Below, in pieces: positions 50,247-59,914 of a stretch of DNA of 64,000 nucleotides (the stretch's first letter is position 1; every line of letters begins with the position of its first letter). Source of the DNA: Chitinophaga tropicalis (GTDB lineage Bacteria; Bacteroidota; Bacteroidia; Chitinophagales; Chitinophagaceae). Where the stretch lies: NCBI RefSeq assembly GCF_009758205.1, contig NZ_WRXN01000003.1, positions 434,001-498,000 of the forward strand, read 5' to 3'. The position numbers were made by a program, and so were the translations under genes. The notes under the pieces were generated by a model that was not told the origin of the DNA, did no database searches, and worked only from the letters and a program-made list of their open reading frames with translations.

Positions 50247-52625
50247 ATGCTTGCGAACAACATAAAGATTGCGTGGCGGCATCTGGTAAAAGACCGCCTG
50301 TTTACAGCACTTAACCTACTGGGTCTCTCCGCCGGCCTGACCTGTACTATCCTGATCTATCTCTGGATACATGATGAATGGCAGACAGACAGGTTCCATC
50401 AATATAGCAACCGCCTTCTTCGTGTAATGATCAACGAGCGTAATGGCGATGTACTTAATACTTCCAATGGCACAGATATCATGCTGGGGCAGTCCCTGCT
50501 CAGGGAAATGCCTGAAGTGGAGTATGCTGCCACTACAACTCCGTCTACCTGGTTCCGGCAGTTCAGCGTTACCTATGGCAATAATACTGTAGGAGCGAAG
50601 GGTAATTTTGCCAGCAGGGACTTCTTTACTGTTTTCTCTTATAAATTGATACAGGGCGCTAAAGAAAGCGTGCTTTCTGATAAACATGGCATCGTTATTT
50701 CTGAAGCCCTGGCAAGGCGCCTGTTTAACAGTACGGAACTGGCTGTAGGTAAAACGCTGGAGTGGAAATGGAATGCCTTTACCCGGCAATGCATTGTGAC
50801 CGGGGTATTTGAGAATGTACCTGCGGGGTCTACAGAGCAGTTCGATTTCCTGCTTTCATTGGACGCCTGGAATGATATTGTGCCTGCGGCAGGACAGCTC
50901 ACCACCGGCGGCGGGCCTTTCAACAATTATCTTGTGCTGAAGAGAGGAACGGACCTGGACAGGTTTAACCGCAAGCTCTCGGTTTACCTGCATAATGCAC
51001 TGAAGATCGATAACCTGGTATTGTTTGCCCGTCCGTACGGAGAAAACTATCTCTATGGCAGGTATGAGAATGGTGTGCAGGATGGCGGCAGGATTGAATA
51101 TATAGAGCTGTTCTCTATCATTGCCATCTTTATCCTGCTGATAGCCTGTATCAATTTTATGAACCTGAGCACTGCCCGGGTAACGGGCAGGATAAAAGAA
51201 GTGGGGGTAAAGAAGACATTGGGTGCAGGCCGCCGTACACTGATCATGCAGTTTCTTGGGGAATCCATGCTGATGAGCGGTTTATCCCTGGGTATTGCGT
51301 TATTGCTGATACAGCTGCTGTTGCCGGCATTTAATGATCTCACGAACAAGCAGCTTGAGCTGACATTCAATATGCAACTTATATTGCCGCTGCTGGCTAT
51401 CACCATCTTTACCGGTATTATTGCCGGTAGTTACCCGGCGTTATACCTTTCCCGTTTTAACCCGATAATGCTATTCAAAGGGGACAGCAATGGCATGGGT
51501 GGTGTGCTATGGGCAAGAAAGGGGCTGGTAGTGTTCCAGTTCACGGTATCGGTGATCTTTATTATATCAGTAATTGTGGTTAATAGACAGGTCAGGTATG
51601 TACAGACCCGGCAGCCGGGGTATACAAAAGATCATGTTATCTATTTTGAGATGCAGGGCAAAGTAGCTTCAAGCAGTGCAGCCTTTATAACCGGACTAAA
51701 GAATATTCCGGGTGTTGTTAATGCTTCCAGCATACAGCAGAACATTATTCTGCCGGCTTTCCTGCCTTATGGAGGTGTAAGATGGGAAGGGAAGAATGCA
51801 GATGACCTTATCCGTTTTTACCAGATGCCTGTCAATTATGACCTGATAGAAACGCTGAATATCCATATGGCAGCGGGCCGTTCTTTTTCCCGTGCTTATG
51901 GAACAGACAGTATGGGTATTTTGCTGAATGAAGCGGCTGTAAAAGCAATGGGTTTTACAGCGCCGGTAGGTAAAGAGGTGCAGGTAGGGCCTGCCCGTTA
52001 TCATGTGCTGGGAGTGACGAAGAATTTCCATTTTAACTCCCTGCATGAGGAAATAAAGCCGTTTATTTTCAGGCTTTCTCCACCGGAAACAATGATGGTC
52101 ATGATCAGGCTGGAGAGAGAGGGAGAGAGTGCAACGATCAGCAGGATAGCAGACTTCTACAGGCGGTTTAACCCTGGTTACGCGCTTGATTACAGCTTCC
52201 TTGATAGAGACTACCAGGTGCAGTATGCTGCCGAGAACCTGGTGGCTTCCTTGTCTGAATGGTTTACCATACTGGCTATACTGATCTCCTGCCTGGGACT
52301 GTTCGGACTGAGTGCTTTTACTGCCGAGCGCCGCCGTAAGGAGATCAGCATCCGTAAGATACTTGGTGCTACTGCAGCCAATGTGGTGTTTATGTTGTCA
52401 AAGGATTTTCTGCAGCTGGTGCTCATTGCTGCTTGTATTGCGTTGCCGCTGGCGTGGTGGCTGATGCAGCAGTGGCTGGATAATTTTGCCTATCGTATTG
52501 CTGTAGATGCGGGTGTATTCCTGCTGGCTATTGCAGCTATTGTACTGATCACAATTGCCACTATCAGCTTTCAGGCAATCAAAGCTGCGATGACCAACCC
52601 GGTGAAGAACCTGAAAACGGAATGA
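50247..52625 (+). CDS. ABC transporter permease, FtsX/MacB type (second copy)
   Basis: A 792-residue paralogue of the permease at 29082-31469, with the same duplicated layout: TM1 (FTALNLLGLSAGLTCTILIYLWI), periplasmic PCD domain, FtsX domain 1 with INFMNLSTARVTGRIKEVGVKKTLGA, a second helix and PCD domain, and FtsX domain 2 with ERRRKEISIRKILGA, ending MTNPVKNLKTE. No ATPase gene is adjacent. Its upstream region carries the tandem CCGGAC element, so both permeases probably answer to one regulator. It is followed after 34 nt by the lactonase gene. Confidence 0.88.
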   Translation: MLANNIKIAWRHLVKDRLFTALNLLGLSAGLTCTILIYLWIHDEWQTDRFHQYSNRLLRVMINERNGDVLNTSNGTDIMLGQSLLREMPEVEYAATTTPSTWFRQFSVTYGNNTVGAKGNFASRDFFTVFSYKLIQGAKESVLSDKHGIVISEALARRLFNSTELAVGKTLEWKWNAFTRQCIVTGVFENVPAGSTEQFDFLLSLDAWNDIVPAAGQLTTGGGPFNNYLVLKRGTDLDRFNRKLSVYLHNALKIDNLVLFARPYGENYLYGRYENGVQDGGRIEYIELFSIIAIFILLIACINFMNLSTARVTGRIKEVGVKKTLGAGRRTLIMQFLGESMLMSGLSLGIALLLIQLLLPAFNDLTNKQLELTFNMQLILPLLAITIFTGIIAGSYPALYLSRFNPIMLFKGDSNGMGGVLWARKGLVVFQFTVSVIFIISVIVVNRQVRYVQTRQPGYTKDHVIYFEMQGKVASSSAAFITGLKNIPGVVNASSIQQNIILPAFLPYGGVRWEGKNADDLIRFYQMPVNYDLIETLNIHMAAGRSFSRAYGTDSMGILLNEAAVKAMGFTAPVGKEVQVGPARYHVLGVTKNFHFNSLHEEIKPFIFRLSPPETMMVMIRLEREGESATISRIADFYRRFNPGYALDYSFLDRDYQVQYAAENLVASLSEWFTILAILISCLGLFGLSAFTAERRRKEISIRKILGATAANVVFMLSKDFLQLVLIAACIALPLAWWLMQQWLDNFAYRIAVDAGVFLLAIAAIVLITIATISFQAIKAAMTNPVKNLKTE

Positions 52626-52659
52626 TTGCCGTATATTTATTCCTCAATCCATTACTACG

Positions 52660-53781
52660 TTGTTGAAGAAATACTACTTCCTGCTGACCCTTGCTCTGCT
52701 GAGCAGCTATTGTTCACTTGCCCAGAGCACCTATCTTTTTATTGGCTCTTATAATGGCGATAAGGACAAAGAAGGGCTTTATGTTTACCGGTTTGACACA
52801 GAGACAGGGAGCCTTTCGAAGGTAAGCGCCTATCATGTTTTCAACCCATCGTTCCTGACGCTTTCCCCTGACGGAAAATACATTTATGCCTGTACGGAAA
52901 CCCGTACTCCCGGTATGGGCAGTGTGAGCAGTTTTGCGTTTGACAGCAAAACAGGAAATGTCAGGTTTATCAGTAAGCAGGATAGCGGTGGAGAGAACCC
53001 TGTTTATGTAACGGTGCACAGGAGCGGCAAGTGGCTGATCAATGGGAATTATACCGGTGGCAGTATTTCAGTTTACCATCTTTCTGACGATGGCAGTATA
53101 GCGCCTGCAGTCCAGGTGATACCTTTTAAAGACAGCAGCATCAGGGTGCAGCAGAAGAGTGCGCATATTCATTCTGTGAACTTTTCTCCGCAGCAGGATT
53201 ATATCTTTTCGCCAGACCTTGGCGCTGATAAAATACGGGCTTATGCTTTCGATACAGAGCATGGCGAACCGTTGAAAATAACTGGTTTCGTTAGTACTGT
53301 TCCCGGTAGCGGTCCCCGGCATATGGCTTTCCATCCTAACGGGAAATTTGTGTACAATGTAGAGGAGCTGGCAGGCGCTGTGTCTGTTTATCGTTATCAT
53401 AACGGGCAGCTGGACAGCATTCAGCGTATTATGGCACATGATGGCAAGCCTCTGTCTTTTTATAGCAGTGCAGATATACATTTCTCTCCGGATGGCCGTT
53501 TCCTGTATGTCTCCAACAGGGGGGAGGAAAATAATATTGCCATCTTTTCTGTTAACGGTAAGACGGGGAGATTAAAGCCGGAGGGATTCCAGGATACCGG
53601 TGGGGAACATCCCCGTAATTTTACAATAGATCCCAGCGGGAAGTTCCTGCTGGTGGCCAACCAGATAGGAAATAATATTGTTGTTTTCAGGAGGGATGCC
53701 AGAACAGGACTGTTAACTAAAACCGGTACAGAAATAAAAGTCACTGCTCCTTCCTGTTTGCTGATCAGGACTTATCTTTGA
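52660..53781 (+). CDS. Lactonase-family beta-propeller protein (PF10282 type), exported
   Basis: A 373-residue protein with signal peptide LKKYYFLLTLALLSSYCSLAQ. No ATG lies before this signal in frame, so translation must begin at TTG (52660 or 52663). The mature part is a seven-bladed propeller of the 6-phosphogluconolactonase (YbhE) type: NPSFLTLSPDGKYIYACTE, GPRHMAFHPNGKFVYNVEE, DIHFSPDGRFLYVSNRG, HPRNFTIDPSGKFLLVANQ. Because it is exported, its substrate is probably not 6-phosphogluconolactone but another lactone or sugar derivative. It overlaps the extended frame of the next gene but not its ATG. Confidence 0.85.
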   Translation: MLKKYYFLLTLALLSSYCSLAQSTYLFIGSYNGDKDKEGLYVYRFDTETGSLSKVSAYHVFNPSFLTLSPDGKYIYACTETRTPGMGSVSSFAFDSKTGNVRFISKQDSGGENPVYVTVHRSGKWLINGNYTGGSISVYHLSDDGSIAPAVQVIPFKDSSIRVQQKSAHIHSVNFSPQQDYIFSPDLGADKIRAYAFDTEHGEPLKITGFVSTVPGSGPRHMAFHPNGKFVYNVEELAGAVSVYRYHNGQLDSIQRIMAHDGKPLSFYSSADIHFSPDGRFLYVSNRGEENNIAIFSVNGKTGRLKPEGFQDTGGEHPRNFTIDPSGKFLLVANQIGNNIVVFRRDARTGLLTKTGTEIKVTAPSCLLIRTYL

Positions 53782-53786
53782 AGGAT

Positions 53787-54785
53787 ATGCAATATACCTC
53801 CAATCCGGGCCTGAAAGATATGGACCTGCCATTTGAATGGAAAGGTACGCCGGTAGATAGTCGCGGGCGTTTTGTGAACCATGAGCTGGTACATAACAAT
53901 TCTTTTCTTGACTTCCTGAAATGGAGGCTGCAGGAAAATCCGCAGGGGGAGGAGAAGAAAAATGAGCGCTGGACTCCGGAGATCATACCGGAGGACCATT
54001 TTCTTTTTTCGGGTGAGGATTGTATTGTATGGCTGGGGCATGCCTCCTTTTTTATACGCCTGGCGGGGCAGACATTGCTTATTGACCCGGTCTTTTTTAA
54101 CATCGCGGTGATCAAACGACATACACCTTTGCCGGTAGACCCTGCAAAATTTCAGGGGCTGGACTATATCCTTGTCTCTCATAATCATCGTGACCATTGT
54201 GATGAAAAAAGCCTCAGGCTCCTGGCCGCCGGTAACCCTCAGGCAACTTATCTTACAGGGTTGAAAATGGATAAGCTGATCCGTAAATTTACGGGCAGCA
54301 GCAAGATACAGGTAGCGGGGTGGTATCAGCAATATGGTACTGCATCTGCCATCAAGGTTTTTTATCTCCCTTCCAGGCATTGGGCAAAACGGGGACTGAC
54401 AGATTTCAATGAAGAACTCTGGGGCGCCTTTGTGATACAGGGAGCGGGTAAGACTATTTATTTTGGAGGGGATTCCGGTTATGGTGGTCATTTTAAAGAT
54501 GTAGCCCGTATTTTTCCGCAGATAGACTACTGTATGATAGGTGTTGGGGCCTATAAGCCGGAATTCTTTATGGCACAGAGTCACTCTTCTCCACAGCATG
54601 CTGTAAAGGCTGCTAATGACCTGAATGCCCGGGTGTTTATCCCCATGCACTATGGTACTTTCGATCTTGCAGATGAGCCGATGGGAGAGCCCCTGAGAAT
54701 ATTAGCGCAGCTGGAGGCAGCGCATAAGATAAACCCGGAATTGAAAATCCTGAAGATAGGGGAGGAATTATTATTCAACGGGTAG
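53787..54785 (+). CDS. Metallo-beta-lactamase-fold hydrolase, NAPE-PLD/UlaG-like
   Basis: A 332-residue protein. Metal motif SHNHRDHCD at 131-139 (HxHxDH), with VWLGHASFFIRLAGQTLLIDPVF before it, FGGDSGYGGHF and MHYGTFDLADEP after it: the pattern of the NAPE-PLD-like group of the MBL superfamily, which are phosphodiesterases or lactonases. No signal peptide. ATG at 53787, with AAGGA just before it, 5 nt after the lactonase stop, so the two are probably co-transcribed. Substrate unknown. Confidence 0.87.
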   Translation: MQYTSNPGLKDMDLPFEWKGTPVDSRGRFVNHELVHNNSFLDFLKWRLQENPQGEEKKNERWTPEIIPEDHFLFSGEDCIVWLGHASFFIRLAGQTLLIDPVFFNIAVIKRHTPLPVDPAKFQGLDYILVSHNHRDHCDEKSLRLLAAGNPQATYLTGLKMDKLIRKFTGSSKIQVAGWYQQYGTASAIKVFYLPSRHWAKRGLTDFNEELWGAFVIQGAGKTIYFGGDSGYGGHFKDVARIFPQIDYCMIGVGAYKPEFFMAQSHSSPQHAVKAANDLNARVFIPMHYGTFDLADEPMGEPLRILAQLEAAHKINPELKILKIGEELLFNG

Positions 54786-54812
54786 TGCAGGACAAACTTT
54801 ATTTATTGTTTG

Positions 54813-54845
54813 TTTGCTTTCTTAACTAATTCGCTTTTATTTTAC
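54813..54845 (+). promoter_or_regulatory. Possible promoter of the ECF sigma gene
   Basis: TTTG (54813-54816), about 21 bp, then TATTTTAC (7-of-8 type match to the -7 element), 18 nt before the ATG. Confidence 0.4.
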
Positions 54846-54863
54846 GGCCACACGCATCTTAAA

Positions 54864-55463
54864 ATGTTCGAAAAGCAGATCAGCGACGAGGACTTACTGG
54901 CATCTTTAAAAAGAGATGATACTGTTGCTTTCGAAATGCTGTACAACCGTTATTGGAAATCCCTTTATCTGAAGGCCTGTCAGCGGGTAGATAAGGATGA
55001 TGCCAAAGACCTGGTACAGGAGGTTATGATGAGCCTCTGGCGCAGAAGGCAGGAGCTACCGTCATTTAAAGAGGGGGAGTTTGTACGTTACCTGTTCACT
55101 GCTATAAAGTACAGGGTGATCAGCCATTATGCCTTCAGTGCGGCAGAAGTTAAGAATGCCGCCCTATTTGAAGTACTGGACAGCGAGGAGCACATCAATA
55201 TGCTGGAAACCAAGGAACTCAATGCCCGGATAGAGTCAGCCGTGAGCCAGTTACCTGCCCGCATGCAACGGGTTTTCAGAATGAGCAGGGAGGACGATCT
55301 CTCTATTGCAGATATTGCCAGGAAGTTAAATGTCTCCGAACAAACCGTAAAGAACCAGTTGACGGAAGCGCTGCGCCGCTTGCGTAACTCATTGCGATCC
55401 AACGCTACAGGCGAATGGGCGCTCCTGCTTGCCTATCTTTTCTGCCACATCAGCAAAGGCTGA
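54864..55463 (+). CDS. ECF-type RNA polymerase sigma factor
   Basis: A 199-residue protein starting MFEKQISDEDLLASLKRDD. Region 2 is LYNRYWKSLYLKACQRVDKDDAKDLVQEVMMSLW (about 24-58), and region 4 is LSIADIARKLNVSEQTVKNQLTEALRRLRNSL (about 145-176), the layout of Bacteroidota ECF factors of PULs. It ends in a short hydrophobic stretch (EWALLLAYLFCHI). It is followed by FecR and an STN-type SusC, so it should be released when SusC senses its glycan and should then turn on this PUL. Confidence 0.9.
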   Translation: MFEKQISDEDLLASLKRDDTVAFEMLYNRYWKSLYLKACQRVDKDDAKDLVQEVMMSLWRRRQELPSFKEGEFVRYLFTAIKYRVISHYAFSAAEVKNAALFEVLDSEEHINMLETKELNARIESAVSQLPARMQRVFRMSREDDLSIADIARKLNVSEQTVKNQLTEALRRLRNSLRSNATGEWALLLAYLFCHISKG

Positions 55464-55529
55464 AATTTTTTTTTCTATTGACTAGTACCAAATCCTTTTT
55501 TCCAGGATAAGGTAGTAAAACCATGCCTG

Positions 55530-56447
55530 GTGGAAACTAAAAAACTGAAGCGCATTTTCCGGCAATACCTGTTAGGTCATGCAGGAGAGAAGGAATCGGG
55601 AACTGTAGACCATTGGTACAGTTCTTTTGACGGCATGTCTGTACCTGAGCTTAGCCGGGATGAGGAGGAAATGATCCGGCAGGAGATCTGGGGCAGGATC
55701 AGTCTGCAGTTGCGGGAACGGAGGACATTCTTCCTCCGGCCGGTACTGACAGGCGCTGCTGCCGCCGTATTACTGGCTGCTGCAGGGCTTGCCTGGTTCC
55801 TTGTACAGCGATCGGCCGCACCGGCCTTCACTGTAATTACAACAGCCACCGGTCAGAGAAAAACGGTCAATATGGAAGATGGCACCAGGCTGGTAATGAA
55901 CGCTGGTTCAACAGTGCGTATCTATAAGGATCTCAGTCATGAAAGAAGGCTGAGCATAGATGATGGGGAAGTATTTTTCGATGTGAAGCAAGGTCCGGAC
56001 AAGCCCTTTATCGTGGAAAGCGGTCCGCTTACTACTACGGTGCTGGGTACTTCTTTTAATATCATCGCCTATAAAGATGTACAGCGTCTTCATGTTGGCG
56101 TTGTGTCGGGGAAGGTCAGTGTAAATACCAGCATTCTTACAAAGGGACAGGAGCTGGTATATGACAGGAAAACCGGGAAGGGGAAGGTCAATCCGCTGGA
56201 TGAAAGCCTGTTGGAGTGGCAGAATGGTAACCTTGTACTGAATGATGCCTCTTTTGGTGAAATGGTGATACTGATGCAGAAGAATTTCGGCGTCGCCATT
56301 ACGGCTGATCAACCTGATGTCAGGGAGACAAGATACACCACGGAATTGCCTGTTACTATGGACCCTGTCAATGCTGCGGAGATACTTGCCGCCATCCACC
56401 ATTTGAAAATAAGAACGAACGGCCGCCACGTGCTGCTCTATAAATAG
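55530..56447 (+). CDS. FecR-family anti-sigma factor
   Basis: A 305-residue protein. The start is GTG at 55530; no ATG is available before the conserved N-terminus METKKLKRIFRQYLLGH. Cytoplasmic anti-sigma region 1-65, one membrane helix (about 70-92, VLTGAAAAVLLAAAGLAWFLV), and a periplasmic FecR domain (TATGQRKTVNMEDGTRLVMNAGS...VEDGEVFFDV-type pattern, SGPLTTTVLGTSFNI) with a DUF4974-type end (DASFGEMVILMQKNFGV). It holds the sigma factor and contacts the STN domain of SusC across the periplasm. Confidence 0.9.
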   Translation: METKKLKRIFRQYLLGHAGEKESGTVDHWYSSFDGMSVPELSRDEEEMIRQEIWGRISLQLRERRTFFLRPVLTGAAAAVLLAAAGLAWFLVQRSAAPAFTVITTATGQRKTVNMEDGTRLVMNAGSTVRIYKDLSHERRLSIDDGEVFFDVKQGPDKPFIVESGPLTTTVLGTSFNIIAYKDVQRLHVGVVSGKVSVNTSILTKGQELVYDRKTGKGKVNPLDESLLEWQNGNLVLNDASFGEMVILMQKNFGVAITADQPDVRETRYTTELPVTMDPVNAAEILAAIHHLKIRTNGRHVLLYK

Positions 56448-56530
56448 AAAACTGACAAACCAAACCTTTAAAATCAACTAGCACCGCAACTGTACTGCTG
56501 AGGTGTAAATTCTTAACGCCTGAACTACGT

Positions 56531-59500
56531 ATGAAAAAATTGACCAGAACTTTCAGACGGAGATTAACAGTCATCCTGTTCCTCCTGTTGGGGGCATCTC
56601 TTATCCTGCCCGCCTATGCAGGAAAGGGGCAGATACTGAAAGAGATCTCCGTTACTATCAATCTAAAAAGCGGCTCCCTGGAAGAGGCTATCCAGGCGTT
56701 GCATCAGTCCACCAAAGTTATTTTTGCCTATGACAAACAGTTACTTCGTTCATTTCCTGTGCAGAACTGTTCTTTCTCTAATGAAAGATTAGATGTTGTG
56801 TTGCAGAAGCTTCTGCAATATAAGCAGCTGAGCTTTGCGGAAGTTAACAATGTTGTTGTGATAAGCCGGCAGACGAATGGAAGTCAACAGACAGCTCTCA
56901 CCACTGTCCGTGAAGACATGGTTGTATCGGGCATAGTACTGGATGAGGCGGGCAATCCTATGCCGGGTGTAAGCGTTGCTGTGCGGGGCATGAGCACTAT
57001 GACCGTAACAGACGATGCAGGGCATTTTAAGCTTATTGTGCAATCGCAACAGGCGGTGCTGGCATTCAGCTTTATTGGTTATGAAACTATAGAGATGCCT
57101 GTGGGCACGCAAAGCAGCCTGAACATCCGCATGAGGCCCGCCAGCAAATCGCTCGGAGAGGTGGCGGTAGTAGGTTTCGGTACTCAGCGTAAAGTGAGCC
57201 TTGTGGGTGCACAGACGGCTATTAAACCTGCCGAGTTCAAACAACCTGCCGCAGATATTACTACTATGCTGGCCGGACGTATTGCCGGCATAGTTGGTGT
57301 GCAGCGTTCCGGCGAGCCAGGTAAGGGCGCGGCCGATATCTGGATACGCGGTATATCCACTTTCGGGGATGGTAACAGCGCTTCTCCGCTGATACTGGTA
57401 GATGGAGTGGAGCGTTCTATCAACAATATCTCTCCTGAGGACATAGAATCTTTCACAGTACTGAAAGATGCTGCAGGTACTGCTGTATATGGTGTGCGTG
57501 GCGCCAACGGGGTGATATTACTGAAGACGAAATCAGGAAAGGTGGGTAAGCCGCAGGTCTATTTCGATTATAATGAAGGCGTGAATACTTTTGTGCGCAG
57601 GCCAGAACTACTGGACGGCGTTACGTATATGAACCTGGTTAACGAGGCGCTTACTACCCGTAACCAGAACCCTAAATATACACAGGAATATATAGAGAAC
57701 ACAAAGAATGGAACTGATCCGCTGTTGTACCCGAATGTAGACTGGATGGATGCGGTGTTCAACAAATACGGTCATACGCGCAGCGCTAATCTCAATGCCA
57801 GCGGAGGTGTGGAGAATGCACAGTATTATGTATCACTGGGCTATTTCAACGAAACGGGTTTTCTTAAAACCGATGATCTTGCAAAGTATAATTCTTCCCT
57901 GAAATACAATCGTTATAACTTCACCAGTAACCTGAATCTGCGCGTTACCAAAACGACTAAGCTGGATGTGGGTTTGCAGGGATATTTCTCTAACGGCAAC
58001 TATCCCGGCATCAAGACGGGAGATATTTTCCAGAGCGCAATGGATGCTGCGCCGGTTGCATACCCGATCATGTATCCCGGCGGATTTGTGCCCGGGCAGT
58101 CATCTAACGGAGGGTTCAGGAACCCTTATGCAGATCTTACCCGGAGGGGATACCGTAATGAATTCAGAAATCAGCTATATTCCAATCTACGTGGTACCCA
58201 GGACCTGGATGCGCTCACAAAAGGGTTGAAAGCATCTGTGATGTTTGCATTCGACACCTATACGCAGAACTATATAACCCGCTCCAAAAGGGAAGACACG
58301 TATTTTCCTGACCAGAGTAAGCCCTATAATGATGACGGTACGCTCAACCTGGTAAAGACCTTCACCGGAAATGATTACCTCGGGTTTGACAACAATGCCA
58401 ATCAGAGGGAGATATCCCGCAAGTTCTATACTGAGGCTTCTCTCAATTATGACAGGAGTTTTGGTAAACACCGTGTGGGCGGACTGGCCCTGTTCTATTC
58501 AAGTGACAAGACCAATGCGCTGGCCGGCGACTTTATCAGCTCTATCCCTGAAAGATCACTTGGGTATGCAGGAAGGGCGACTTACTCTTATACAGACCGT
58601 TATTTCGTTGAGTTGAACTTCGGTTATAACGGATCTGAACTGTTTGCACCCGGGCATCGCTTCGGCTTCTTCCCCGCAGCAGGTATAGGCTGGATCGTGT
58701 CTGAGGAACCTTTCTTTGCTCCGCTGAAAAATGCCATCAACTTCCTGAAGCTCCGTTACTCTAATGGTAACACAGGTCTTGGCAGCGCCAATGAAAGGTT
58801 CCTTTATATTACCAACCTCAGTACCTATGATCATGCCTACAAGTTCGGGGCAGGTTTTACGGACCTGCAGGGTATCAACATCAGCAGGTATGCAACAGAC
58901 GTACGCTGGTCCAAATCCAACAAGCAGGACCTGGGTATAGAGTTCAGGACACTGAATGATAAGCTTTCCGTTATCCTGGACCTCTTTAAAGAGCATCGTA
59001 CAGGCATCTTCCTGCAAAGAGCTTCCAACGTGGACTTCATGGGATTGCAGAACCAGCAGTATGCCAACCTGGGTATAGTAGATAACAAAGGATTTGACGC
59101 TACGCTGGAATACAGTACCCGTATAGGTAGCGTAGATGTGGCTGTGCGTGGTAACATCACGTATACGAAAGACAGGCTGATAGAAGACGACCGTCCGCCG
59201 CAGAACTATCCGTGGATGGAGCACCGTGGTAATAATGTAAGAGCTATATATGGTTATGTAGCAGATGGTTTATTTGCGAGTGATGATGAGATCAGTAAAA
59301 GTGCGGTACCGGGCGACAGATCGCAGGTAAAACCCGGAGATATTAAATACCGCGACCTTAACAATGATGGGCTTATTAACAGTAATGACATTACGAGGAT
59401 AGGCCGTGGAGATATTCCTTCTACTGTTTATGGTTTTGGGCTCAACCTGGGTTATAAAGGCTTTAATATCGGAGTGCTTTTCCAGGGTGCGTCAGACTTT

Positions 59501-59908
59501 GACCGTCACCTGGGCGGATCTGCCATTATTCCTTTCAATGGCGGCGGCGGATTGACCAATGCCTATAGTATTGCCACAGACAGATGGACGGAAGAGAACC
59601 CCTCCCAGGATGTATTCTATCCCCGCCTGGCATATGGTGAAGCGGAGAATAAGAACAATACCCAGCAAAGTTCCTGGTGGATCAAAGACATGAGTTTCCT
59701 GCGCCTTAAATCAGCACAGCTTTCATACAACCTGCCGTCCACTTTTTTGAATAGGGCCGGTATACGTAATGCGGCTATCTATCTGCAGGGTATCAACCTG
59801 TTCACGTTCAGTAAATTCAAGTTATGGGACCCGGAACTGGCTACCAACAATGGTTCCGCATATCCTAATATCAGGACCGTTTCACTGGGTATGAACCTGA
59901 AATTTTAA
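56531..59908 (+). CDS. SusC/RagA-type TonB-dependent outer-membrane receptor with STN signalling domain
   Basis: A 1125-residue protein. Signal peptide 1-30; STN domain about 40-112 (VTINLKSGSLEEAIQALHQS), used for transmembrane signalling to FecR; carboxypeptidase-like regulatory domain about 130-210 (VSGIVLDEAGNPMPGVSV); plug domain from about 215 (VVGFGTQRKVSLVGA, IWIRGISTFGDGNSAS); then the 22-strand barrel with a C-terminal Phe (RTVSLGMNLKF). It imports oligosaccharides bound by SusD, with energy from TonB. It is the central gene of the PUL. Confidence 0.93.
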   Translation: MKKLTRTFRRRLTVILFLLLGASLILPAYAGKGQILKEISVTINLKSGSLEEAIQALHQSTKVIFAYDKQLLRSFPVQNCSFSNERLDVVLQKLLQYKQLSFAEVNNVVVISRQTNGSQQTALTTVREDMVVSGIVLDEAGNPMPGVSVAVRGMSTMTVTDDAGHFKLIVQSQQAVLAFSFIGYETIEMPVGTQSSLNIRMRPASKSLGEVAVVGFGTQRKVSLVGAQTAIKPAEFKQPAADITTMLAGRIAGIVGVQRSGEPGKGAADIWIRGISTFGDGNSASPLILVDGVERSINNISPEDIESFTVLKDAAGTAVYGVRGANGVILLKTKSGKVGKPQVYFDYNEGVNTFVRRPELLDGVTYMNLVNEALTTRNQNPKYTQEYIENTKNGTDPLLYPNVDWMDAVFNKYGHTRSANLNASGGVENAQYYVSLGYFNETGFLKTDDLAKYNSSLKYNRYNFTSNLNLRVTKTTKLDVGLQGYFSNGNYPGIKTGDIFQSAMDAAPVAYPIMYPGGFVPGQSSNGGFRNPYADLTRRGYRNEFRNQLYSNLRGTQDLDALTKGLKASVMFAFDTYTQNYITRSKREDTYFPDQSKPYNDDGTLNLVKTFTGNDYLGFDNNANQREISRKFYTEASLNYDRSFGKHRVGGLALFYSSDKTNALAGDFISSIPERSLGYAGRATYSYTDRYFVELNFGYNGSELFAPGHRFGFFPAAGIGWIVSEEPFFAPLKNAINFLKLRYSNGNTGLGSANERFLYITNLSTYDHAYKFGAGFTDLQGINISRYATDVRWSKSNKQDLGIEFRTLNDKLSVILDLFKEHRTGIFLQRASNVDFMGLQNQQYANLGIVDNKGFDATLEYSTRIGSVDVAVRGNITYTKDRLIEDDRPPQNYPWMEHRGNNVRAIYGYVADGLFASDDEISKSAVPGDRSQVKPGDIKYRDLNNDGLINSNDITRIGRGDIPSTVYGFGLNLGYKGFNIGVLFQGASDFDRHLGGSAIIPFNGGGGLTNAYSIATDRWTEENPSQDVFYPRLAYGEAENKNNTQQSSWWIKDMSFLRLKSAQLSYNLPSTFLNRAGIRNAAIYLQGINLFTFSKFKLWDPELATNNGSAYPNIRTVSLGMNLKF

Positions 59909-59914
59909 CAGAAA

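Noticed and set aside
53772-54650. 292-codon open frame on the minus strand
   Set aside because: Lies opposite the metallo-hydrolase gene; its translation has no family pattern and the plus-strand protein has clear catalytic motifs.
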